DNA from: Gerris lacustris
Lineage: Eukaryota > Arthropoda > Insecta > Hemiptera > Gerridae
Direction: 5' to 3'
Length of the DNA stretch: 64,000 bases
Assembly (NCBI GenBank): GCA_951217055.1
Contig: OX578286.1
Span: 41,087,437 to 41,151,436 of the forward strand
The translations under genes were made by a program, and so were the position numbers. Below, one piece after another: positions 1 through 11,700 of the stretch; within the stretch, counting starts at the first letter, position 1; each line of letters begins with the position of its first letter. Below the pieces are notes generated by a model. It ran no database searches. It was not told where the DNA came from and saw only the letters and a program-made list of their open reading frames with translations.

Positions 1-650
1 TCTAAACATTTGTTTGTGGACTTGTTTCTAAACATTTGTTTGCGGACTTGTTTCTAAATATTTGTTTGCGGACTTGTTTCTAAACATTTGTTTGCGGACT
101 TGTTTCTAAACATTTGTTTGCGGACTTGTTTCTAAACATTTGTTTGCGGACTTGTTTCTAAACATTTGTTTGCGGACTTGTTTCTAAACATTTGTTTGCG
201 GACTTGTTTCTAAACATTTGTTTGCGGACTTGTTTCTAAATATTTGTTTGCGGACTTGTTTCTAAATATTTGTTTGCGGACTTGTTTCTAAATATTTGTT
301 TGGGGACTTGTTTCTAAACATTTGTTTGCGGACTTGTTTCTAAACATTTGTTTGCGGACTTGTTTCTAAACATTTGTTTGCGGACTTGTTTCTAAACATT
401 TGTTTGCGGACTTGTTTCTAAACATTTGTTTGCGGACTTGTTTCTAAACATTTGTTTGCGGACTTGTTTCTAAACATTTGTTTGCGGACTTGTTTCTAAA
501 TATTTGTTTGCGGACTTGTTTCTAAATATTTGTTTGCGGACTTGTTTCTAAATATTTGTTTGCGGACTTGTTTCTAAACATTTGTTTGCGGACTTGTTTC
601 TAAACATTTGTTTGCGGACTTGTTTCTAAATATTTGTTTGGGGACTTTTC
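1..650. repeat. 26-bp minisatellite, about 25 copies
   Basis: A 26-bp unit containing TTGCGGACTTGTTTCTAAA repeats without a break from the first base of the window to about 650. The main variation is AAACATT against AAATATT, and the last copies are degenerate. The left end lies outside the window. It falls in the upstream part of the TTLL9 locus and no coding potential is seen. Confidence 0.97.
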
Positions 651-695
651 TAAATATTGTTCCGGAACTTGTTTCTCTAGACATAAACAATGAAT

Positions 696-876
696 ATTAG
701 GTTTGTTCCAAAAATCAGTGCACCGTCCGCGGTATTGCCACGGGCATGAGCAATGGATAAAAGGCGTTCCAAGCCGACATGTGGCAGTGTTTCGTACCGT
801 CCTCCAAACTGATCCAAAATTCCAAACGATCCACAGGACGGACGATACAAATAGGGAGGTTGGAACAAACCTATAA
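696..876. mobile_element. short TIR element (MITE-like)
   Basis: AGGTTTGTTCCAA at 699-711 recurs in reverse complement at 860-872. Just inside these ends the CACCGTCC motif (near 721) is mirrored by GGACGG (near 836). The roughly 180-bp unit has no transposase. Open frames on the - strand here are explained by the element. Superfamily not determined. The stretch 912-1283 that follows holds nothing I recognise. Confidence 0.5.
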
Positions 877-1283
877 TAGGACGGTGCTGTTTGAAATGTC
901 AGGGCTGGCAAGAAGACTGTAAAGCAGAAAACTAGATGAAAATTTACAACTATGGGGAGGATCTTGTAGAGAGTCTGCTACAATGAACCCCAAATGATTA
1001 TTGATTGTGTTAATCATGAGGAGAAAATGGAACATATGGAGGACATCTTAAACAATGATTTATTATAAAATGTGGATTACAATTTGATATCACTCTATAA
1101 GAAATTACAGAGTTTAAAATAAGTTAAGTACATGAGGTCCGATTTTATCTTGTAAATAATAAGCTTAAAGGACAACATCAAAATGCTGCCAGCTTACGAT
1201 ACATAAAATAGTTTTGCCTTCATTTTGGATCTGAATACCTTAATACGATTAATTGTATCAAGACATTGTCAAATACATACAGG

Positions 1284-2200
1284 ATGGTCCAAAAGTCCCC
1301 CCCCCCTCTTAACTTTTGAACGGTTTGAGATAAATTAATGAAACTTCTCTACCATGCAAAGGGAAGTTTGTTTTCATGCAATTGCCCACTAGGGGCAACC
1401 CACTTTGCCCCCAGGCTACCCAACTTCAAAATTTCAAATTGGAATGTATATTTTTGATAGCATATTTGGATTCTACGGTGAAAAATAATAAACTTTTACT
1501 TGAAACTTTTTTTTTCTATCTCCAATATTTTGCCCCCTATAGGTGGGCAAAGATAGCAAAATAACCCTTCCGATAATACGTTGTAAAATCTAAACGGTTA
1601 GAGATAAATTACTGAAACTTGGGGCATCTGTTCCTTGTAAAGGGAAGTTTGTTTTCATGCAATCACGCAGTAGGGGCAACTACCCATTATGCCCCCAGGC
1701 CACCTAACTTCAAAATTTTAACCAAGAGTGTACATTTTTGAGAGCAGATTTAGATTCTACGGCTTCAAACTTTTTTTTTTATCTCCAATATTTTGCCCCC
1801 TATAGGGAGGCAAAAGTATAAAAATGGTAAATTTCAGCGCCTGGGGGCAAAGTGGTGGTTGCCCCTAGTACGCGAGTAGATGAATACACGCACTTCCCTT
1901 TACATGGTACAGATCCCCCAAGTTTAGGGATCGAAACTTGGGTCGATAATCGTATTATCGGAAGGGTTATTTTGGTATCTTTGCCCCCCCCCCCCCCCCC
2001 CCTGCAGGGGAAAAAATATTGGAAATAAAAAAAATAGTTTCAAGTAAAAGTTTATTATTTTTCAACGTAGAATCTAAATATGCTATCAAAAATATACACT
2101 CCAATTTGAAATTTTGAAGTTGGGTGGCCTGGGGGCAAAGTGGGTGGTTGCCCCTAGTGGGCGATTGCATGAAAACAAACTTCCCTTTGCATATTGTTCA
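1284..2200. repeat. fold-back repeat with ~230-bp inverted arms
   Basis: The segment 1351-1580 is repeated in reverse complement at 1951-2195. A more diverged direct copy of the same module (about 1600-1830) lies between them. Each copy carries the GGGGCAA and TTGCCCCC motifs, and a run of about 19 C interrupts the right arm at 1983-2001. The matching short open frames on opposite strands (1376-1564 and 1967-2170) are a by-product of the inversion. It lies in the TTLL9 locus upstream of the first visible exon. Confidence 0.8.
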
Positions 2201-2276
2201 TGCCATAGTTATCCATGATCGTGATAAGTCCATGTGTGTTATCTAAACATATTCTTATTTTACGATTTTAAAAATT

Positions 2277-2308
2277 GACTCCAGCGCGGGGATCCCCACG
2301 CTGGAGTC
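2277..2308. repeat. 32-bp GC-rich palindrome
   Basis: A GC-rich inverted repeat centred at 2292/2293 with arms GACTCCAGCG and CGCTGGAGTC around GGGGATCCCC. It has one mismatch in 16 pairs and sits in AT-rich intron sequence. It could be the terminal hairpin of a degenerate transposon, but no partner end was found. Confidence 0.7.
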
Positions 2309-2597
2309 TATATTTTTCTCTGTCTGTTTCCCGTAGTTAATAATAATTATAATTTGATTTAAAATACAAGTCATCATTTTTGCATCAAGTCATTATAAGA
2401 AACAGTTCTAAAGTTAGAGGTAAAACACACTTAAATTTCCACTATTATATTGAAACGGCTGGGGCGATAATTTGGTTAATGAACTCGTCTGTCTAGTTAA
2501 ATTGCCTACGGCTTTGATTGGTTAATTTTAACCCTTTGTGGATGCTGAATGCCCATACTGTTCTATTGTCTTTTATTTACCTTGTTTATTTGTACAG

Positions 2598-2704
2598 GGT
2601 GAACAGCTGATGTTTCATGAATACTATCGTAAGAATCAAAACACAACGTGGATAGTAAAACCAGCTGTTGGATGCCAAGGAAGAGGAATATTCTTGTTTA
2701 AAAG
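2598..2704 (+). CDS. TTLL9: TTLL9 exon: nucleotide-binding lysine and glycine loop
   Basis: Acceptor TTGTACAG ends at 2597 and donor GT is at 2705. The exon encodes residues 1-35 of the visible fragment plus two bases of R36, including TWIVKP and QGRGIFLF, the ATP-grasp region. It enters in phase 0 and leaves with AG, completed by A12648. Confidence 0.95.
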
Positions 2705-5700
2705 GTTTCTTTATTATTCATAATTAATAGTAATAAATTAATTAATCATAATTAAATAATTGTCTAGTATTCAGAATCGAGCAGTAGAGTTATTTTAGTC
2801 TCTATGAGAAGTAAGTAATTCTATATATACCTCTCCACAACTGTTATAAAAATAACAGAAAATCCCATAAAATAACATAAAATCCCCTAAAATTTGGCTT
2901 CCTGAAATGTAGCTGCCTAAAATCTCCTGAAATCACCTGAAATTAAATATTTTAGGTGCTTCAACTAAAGTTCGTTTTTGTTCGAAAGCCCTTAGCAATT
3001 TATAGTATATGGTCATATGATAAAGTTATTGTTTATAACGTTTTATAAATTAAGTAAAAATTGTGTTTCATCCATTTCCAATTTAACTAATAACTCAATT
3101 TTTATCAAGTATCCCAAAAATTGTACTTACTAATTGTCAAAATCTCAAGCTCTCATACACTCTCCTCCCATTTTTTTCTCGATTTTCCTAAGCTGTCAGA
3201 GTTAAAAAGTATAATGTGTTTACTATAAGAAGTATAATTTTGACCTAAAGCATCCATTTCCAATTTAACTAATAACTCAATTTTTATCAAGTATCCCAAA
3301 AATTGTACTTACTAATTGTCAGCGATATAAAATTTACGGTTTTTTAAATAAATACTTCGCCATCGATATGTTTCAATAACTTTGATCTTATCGTAAACAG
3401 GGATGCATTCATACAATTAAATATAGGTAATTGTCTAGAATCTTATTTTTTAGGGTCCGTAGGCAAAACCAAGGACCCTTATATTTTCCTGCGTGTGTCT
3501 GTCCGTCCGTCCTCTCGCGTGCTCTCACGGCTACACCTTTCGTCCGATCACTTTGAAATTTGGCATGTATGTGTCTTGTACCTACCCACATATTTTAAAA
3601 ATATAGCGACTTAAAAAAAATATTTTTCAACAAAATTAGGGTAAAAAAACTTAAGGGTTAAAATTTTTTTATTTTTTTTCGACACCGTAAGGGGTATCAT
3701 ATGAAAGGGTACGTCGAGCTGATTACAAAAATATATAATTCTTTGGATATAACTTTGATAGGGCGAGCGTAGGCAAGTTTGAAGTGGGTGTGAAACGTCT
3801 CCCCCCTTCTATCTCGCTTATGTGAAGTGCAAAAAATCTGAAAAAAATCCTGAACATTCTTCGACCAAAAGTAAAGATACCACTTTTATGAAATTTCGAA
3901 AAAAATATTATTTTATTTTTTATTGACAAAATACGTTTTTTTTTTTATAATTATGGTCTTTTCGATGTATTTATATGGTTGTAGTCCGGTTCAGTGGCAA
4001 AAAAATACTTTATCAGAGTTTGTTTTGAGAATATCAGACCCTTAGAATGGTTCAAAGTAAGCTTTTTAGCATTTTTAAAAAACACTGTTTATACACTTTA
4101 CAGATAAACACTGTATAGTGTGGCCTACGGACCCCCTCGCTGTGTGCTGACTAGCACACACTTGACCTATTTATTTAAGATATTAACAGCAGCCTATGAA
4201 ATATTTAATATTTTCAAACACGTAAATTGGCTATTGTTTAACTCCAATCTTGGAAGGTATTATATTAACTAGGTTGTTTCGCTCCTACCTTACAAGATAT
4301 GATAGTAAAAAACTAAGAAAATACTTAATTTTATTGTAAAAATAAATAGGATATAAAATAAAGCTGGCCATTTTAGATGTTAGAACGCATATCTCACGAA
4401 TATACAATACAATGACTGCTTTTCCAACTTTAGTCAAACCCTCTCTCAAACTTTATCTCAATTAAGGTCATAAAGTTCAACATCTTCTATAAAGGTTCAT
4501 GAACTCTAGAACAACATTTAAAGTGTAATATCTCTTGTATAACATCGAACTGAACAAGTTCCCGAACTTTATTCACCGAATAACAAGAGACACCCGTATT
4601 GTTTATAAGAAAGATCTTAGTGTCAAAAATTAAAAAAAAAAACACAATGTGCTATGTTTGTAATGTTCAAATACCAGCATAACATGATCATGTTTATTGT
4701 ATAGATAGTTTTATATATATATATATATATAGATATAGATAAAAGGTTAGCTATGTTATTATAACTATATGTATTGTTTAGTCTATATACATTTTAGTAT
4801 ATAAAGACCAATGCTTTAAACGAATTTATAATCAGTTCGTTCGGGAGTTTGCTAGAGTAAACTTCTTCAATTTGTTTCTAATTTTTTCACCCACTTATTA
4901 TTTTTTTAAACCTATTTTAAAGATAATAATGGCAAAATATACTTCAATAGTTTTAATATTTGAAATGTTCATTTTAATATTCGTCAAATCTGAGTTGGTT
5001 AATGAAAACGACTCACTAGATAAGAATACGTTTCAAATGGTAAAGAATCCGAATTTAAAATACATACCGGAGCCGATAAGACGTGAAAATATACAATCAT
5101 TGTCGAAAAAGAACGATTTTTTCTTCGCTAAAAATCTCAAATCAGTCCCAAGAATCGGTCGTAGAAATGACTTCTTCGCTAAAACAGCAGCTAAATCCAT
5201 ACCCAGAATCGGACGAAGGGATATCGCTCCAGAATGGATGAATACTGAAGGTGTTGCAGCTTGGCCATGGCTCAGAAATGACTTCGGCATGGGATCCTTC
5301 AAGAGGAGTTACGGTAACCACCTTTATCACGATGATAACGACTACGTAAGATATCTAGATCTCACTAAAGAATTAGTCGAACCCAGATTGCAACCAGTCG
5401 TTCAAGAATATTAAACAATCAAATTAAGTTATTATATAATATAATTCATTTTATTATTTAGAATTAAATAATTAAAATATAACCATTTTTTAAGTCAGTT
5501 TTATTTTTCATATTTTTTTTGAAGTGAAACTTCTTTGGCGGCGGGTAGAGTGAATTTTTTCATATAGTTTAATCGTGTAACGAAGTTTGCGATTCGAGAC
5601 TCATCCAAGTGTAACATTTTTACAGATTAATTATATTATATCTATTTAAAGACCAGCAAATCAAAACAAACATTTATTTTTATTGGAATAAATGTGGTTG

Positions 5701-8700
5701 GTTGCCTTAGCATAGCAATTTTTTTTTTTTTTTTTTTCAATTAAATTTTCCATAACCATTTCTTAATCCTGATCCTGAAATAATTAATTCGTCAAAAATT
5801 AAAGAGAGCAGTGCATTCTATTCTAGAACTTAAGTTTCACTTCTAATGCGAGAGAGCCTCACACATATTTTTTTTTAAATATATCAATAATAAACAACAA
5901 AAATCAAAGAACATATACATTTTAAACCTACTATACAAGAAAAGTAAACATTTTATGAAGTTTTTACAGAATTGTGTCAATATTAAAAAATATCAGTTAA
6001 TGTTTATTTGAACTTACTCATAGTCTAAATTAGTCTATAGTAGTAAATTTACATTGCTAGTTAACGTCGTTAACCATCAACGTTTTAGAAGCAGGTACTT
6101 CTGTTACCTTCAGATACTTCTGTTTCCTGCAGCTACTGCTGTTACCTATAGGTACTTCTGTTACCTTCATAGATACTTCTGTTTCCTGCAGCTACTGCTG
6201 TTACCTATAGGTACTTCTGTTACCTTCATAGATACTTCTGTTTCCTGCAGCTACTGCTGTTACCTATAGGTACTTCTGTTATCTGCAGGTACTTCTGTTT
6301 CCTACTGGTATACTTCTGCTACCTGAAGGTACTTCTGTTTATAATTCTATGGTTTCAATCACTTTCAATTCTTTATCTCAATTCAATGTTTAACAGTTGT
6401 TTATCTAATCTAATTAAAAAATTGCAAAAACGAGCACTGATGTTGATCAATTAAAGTTTTATAATACAAAACTTACGCCGAAAGCAAAGTTGTTGTTCTA
6501 TCAAGAGCAGGTACTTCTAAAAGTATTTCGATCACTTATAATTCTTCATCAGTTCAATGCTTAACTGTTGTTTGATTAATCAAATGTAAACATACAACGT
6601 AAACAGCACATATAATGAAAGCTTTTGAAAAAGAGAGAGTAATTTGTATTTAATTAATTTAAGAAAAACAAATAACTCTTAAAAGGCCAAATTTTAAAGA
6701 GGAAAATTTACAAAACTACCTAAAAATGGGTTCAAGTTTATATAAAATAAGAAAAGTTGTTGTTATATCAAGAGCAGGTACTTCTAAAAGTTGTAAGACA
6801 TCAATCACTTTCAACTCTTCATCAATTCAATGCTTAAAAGTTGTTTAATTAATCTAATAAAAACCACTAAAAGTTGTAAGACATCAATCACTTTCAACTC
6901 TTCATCAATTCAATGCTTAAAAGTTGTTTAATTAATCTAATAAAAACCACTAAAAGTTGTAAGACATCAATCACTTTCAACTCTTCATCAATTCAATGCT
7001 TAAAAGTTGTTTAATTAATCTAATAAAAACCACTAAAAGTTGTAAGACATCAATCACTTTCAACTCTTCATCAATTCAATGCTTAAAAGTTGTTTAATTA
7101 CTCTAATAAAAACCACTAAAAGTTGTAAGACATCAATCACTTTCAACTCTTCATCAATTCAATGCTTAAAAGTTGTTTAATTACTCTAATAAAAACCACT
7201 AAAAGTTGTAAGACATCAATCACTTTCAACTCTTCATCAATTCAATGCTTAAAAGTTGTTTAATTACTCTAATAAAAACCACTAAAAGTTGTAAGACATC
7301 AATCACTTTCAACTCTTCATCAATTCAATGCTTAAAAGTTGTTTAATTACTCTAATAAAAACCACTAAAAGTTGTAAGACATCAATCACTTTCAACTCTT
7401 CATCAATTCAATGCTTAAAAGTTGTTTAATTACTCTAATAAAAACCACTAAAAGTTGTAAGTTAAGTCGTTGTTGTGTTAGACTTCTAAAATGCTGTTAC
7501 TTTTAAATCACTTTAAATTTTTTCACCATTTCATTGCTTAACAGTTTTTTGTTTTTATCAAATTCAAAACAATTATAGATTCACTGATAATGAGATTAAA
7601 GTTTTATCAGGAGCAGATATTTCTCATAAATTTATGATTTTAAATAATTTTAAATTATTCATCAGTTCAAAGCATTATATTGTTTATTCTAGTTGGTAAA
7701 CAGATAAAGATCCACCACTGATGAATAATCAAAAGTTGTAGTTTTCGTATATTTTATTATGTTTGCAATTTTAAAAATATAATTATTAATTTTCTACACA
7801 CTTTATCTAAGAATTTTAATATGTTTTATTAGAATTTCGGTAAATGTTGCAATCTTAAATTTAGTCAATATTAATAGTTTTTATTTAAATTGTATAAGAA
7901 AATATATCTGTAAAACACACAAGCTGTAAACTAGACCATGTCAATTTTTTTTATGAATATTAATGAAATTTTGTCATTGTGCAGAAAATTTATAATATAT
8001 TGTGCAGAAAATAATTGATAATATGGTGCTCAATAATATAGTATATCACAGTTTAAATTTAGCGCCACTAATCACTAAGTTTACAGCTGACTGAAGGAAG
8101 AGAACATCATAAATAAACAGTGTTGTTAATTTAGTCCAAATGTGAAAATTCATAAACCTATGATATGGTGTAGTTTACCTGCGTGGTACAGAATTTAAGG
8201 ACGTTCTTTAATTTTTTAAAATGACTAATATTAATACAGGATAAAAATATTGTATTGTTATTTTTATAATATCATGGTTCCAGAAGGAATTAAAATAAAT
8301 TTTAATTAAAAATTAAAGGTAAACGGGTTCACATATATAAAATGGTTTGCATATTAATCTGCATTATCCTAGTCATTAATAATTTAATTAATTATAATTA
8401 ATTTTTAGGATCGGTTTAATTAAATGAGATACGAATTAAAAAAACAAAAAAACAAATGAATTTAAATTAGATTAGTAAATAAAATATTAAACTATTTATT
8501 TGATATAATTGGTACGATTATAACGATTGATTTAATCTAATTGATAAGATTAATAGATTTATTTGATCTAATTGGTACGATTATAACTATTGATTTAATC
8601 TAATTGATAAGATTAATAGATTTATTTGATCTAATTAGTACGATTATAACTATTGATTTAATCTAATTGATAAGATTAATAGATTTATTTGATCTAATTG

Positions 8701-11700
8701 GTACGATTATAACTATTGATTTAATCTAATTGATAAGATTAATAGATTTATTTGATCTAATTGGTACGATTATAACTATTGATTTAATCTAATTGATAAG
8801 ATTAATAGATTTATTTGATCTAATTGGTACGATTATAACTATTGATTTAATCTAATTGATAAGATTAATAGATTTATTTGATCTAATTAGTACGATTATA
8901 ACTATTGATTTAATCTAATTGATAAGATTAATAGATTTATTTGATCTAATTAGTACGATTATAACTATTGATTTAATCTAATTGATAAGATTAATAGATT
9001 TATTTGATCTAATTGGTACGATTATAACTATTGATTTAATCTAATTGATAAGATTAATAGATTTATTTGATCTAATTGGTACGATTATAACTATTGATTT
9101 AATCTAATTGATAAGATTAATAGATTTATTTGATCTAATTGGTACGATTATAACTATTGATTTAATCTAATTGATAAGATTAATAGATTTATTTGATCTA
9201 ATTAGTACGATTATAACTATTGATTTAATCTAATTGATAAGATTAATAGATTTATTTGATCTAATTGGTACGATTATAACTATTGATTTAATCTAATTGA
9301 TAAGATTAATAGATTTATTTGATCTAATTAGTACGATTATAACTATTGATTTAATCTAATTGATAAGATTAATAGATTTATTTGATCTAATTGGTACGAT
9401 TATAACTATTGATTTAATCTAATTGATAAGATTAATAGATTTATTTGATCTAATTAGTACGATTATAACTATTGATTTAATCTAATTGATAAGATTAATA
9501 GATTTATTTGATCTAGTTGGTACGATTATAACTATTGATTTAATCTAATTGATAAGATTAATAGATTTATTTGATCTAATTAGTACGATTATAACTATTG
9601 ATTTAATCTAATTGATAAGATTAATAGATTTATTTGATCTAATTGGTACGATTATAACTATTGATTTAATCTAATTGATAAGATTAATAGATTTATTTGA
9701 TCTAATTAGTACGATTATAACTATTGATTTAATCTAATTGATAAGATTAATAGATTTATTTGATCTAATTGGTACGATTATAACTATTGATTTAATCTAA
9801 TTGATAAGATTAATAGATTTATTTGATCTAATTGGTACGATTATAACTATTGATTTAATCTAATTGATAAGATTAATAGATTTATTTGATCTAATTGGTA
9901 CGATTATAACTATTGATTTAATCTAATTGATAAGATTAATAGATTTATTTGATCTAATTAGTACGATTATAACTATTGATTTAATCTAATTGATAAGATT
10001 AATAGATTTATTTGATCTAATTAGTACGATTATAACTATTGATTTAATCTAATTGATAAGATTAATAGATTTATTTGATCTAATTGGTACGATTATAACT
10101 ATTGATTTAATCTAATTGATAAGATTAATAGATTTATTTAATCTAATTTAAAATATTAAACGATTGATTTGATCTTATTGATTTTTCTAGTCAATTAATT
10201 AATTAAATTATTTATTTAGTTAAAAAAAAATAACAGTATAATGAAATTGAAGAACGTCCTTCATTAGACGTGGGATAGCTTTAAAGAAGTTTTTTTTTAA
10301 GATCTTGCAAAAATTTGATTTAAATCTATAAACTCTTATTTTTTTTTGGAAAATTTATTTATTTTATCTTAATTTCAAACTATCTTTTTATTTCTCATAT
10401 TATATTTTCTTTTAATTAAAAAAAACAACATAACCATCAATTGTTATTGACTTCATAACTAAAGAAACATCGTGTTTTATTTTGATCTATGTATTTGTTA
10501 ATACTTTTTTAATATGTTTATGTATCCATTATTATTAAATAAAAATGTATTTGTCAGATGTAAAAAAAAAAATTGTTGCATATATTTTTCATCTCAACCC
10601 TTTCTCTTAGCTCCATGAGTGTGCCGATCTAAAACGTATTTCGAATTCCTACTTCTTGTTCAGTTATTTCATTTTTAGGGTCCGCAGGCAAAACCAAGGA
10701 CTCTTATATCTATATATATAAAATTAAAGTTTTGTCTGTACATTGGTCAGAATTGAAAATTTTTTGGATACTTTTTCATTTTTGACATTCCAAAAACCGA
10801 ATCCGACCTTAACTTTTTTCGTGTATGTATGTGTGTCTGTCGCCTCAGTCAGACTTTATAGGAGCAAAACTGACTAAATGAAATCGATTAATTTTTTTTC
10901 AGTTGTGTGCGCAAACATGTTGCACAATTTGTAGGCTTGGTTTCATCTAAAAATATTGAGTAGAACCAAAGTTATTAACAATTTTATAAAAAAGAAAAAA
11001 TGTATAAAAAATAACCTAAAAAAATATTAGGTTGACCCACCGTAAACAAACCCCACAGACTCGCTAATCAAAATGTTTGGATACTTCTAGACCACCTAGA
11101 GACTCGCGGTTTTTTGCGTCTGGTCGGAAATTGGCCCAAACCGACTGGATAAATCCGAGAAGTAAAAAAAAAAAATTTTTACCCCCCTTAAAAAATTAAA
11201 GATGGTGGACGCACTTTAAAGTTTTTTTAGAGGCTTATTGTGGCTAAATGGTAAATCGTATCGACAAGCTGATTGCACCAGCGGTAACTAATTTTAAAAG
11301 ATCTACAACTTTGGACCTATGACTTGACGTACCTTTATCGGTTCTACCTTAAATAGAGCTAAATTTATTTTTTTGTAAAAAAAAAAATTGACTTTGAGCT
11401 CTTATGGCGTCCGCAATTGTTGACCAATTTAATTTTTGATTGGGGTGCTTAAACCTAACACTATTGCTCGAAAAATCGAGTATTTATTATTTCATTATTA
11501 GAGTTATTGAATAGAGTTTATTAAATATTTACTGGTGCAACTGTCGTATTGAGAGAAGATACTGGTAATTCAATTAATGCACCATCATGGTTGATGATTG
11601 TTCAATCACTTCCCAGTCTAATAGGTTTTGTCTACGTTTATTTTCTTATTTGTTATACCTTTTATTAGCATTGTTAGTTATTACTATACTACTTAGTTTC

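Noticed and set aside
600..911. 103-residue - strand frame
   Set aside because: Half lies in the 26-bp array and half in the short TIR element.
4872..4928. N-terminal extension of the ETH frame
   Set aside because: It starts with TTG, not ATG. ATG 4929 begins a good signal peptide and fits the predicted promoter.
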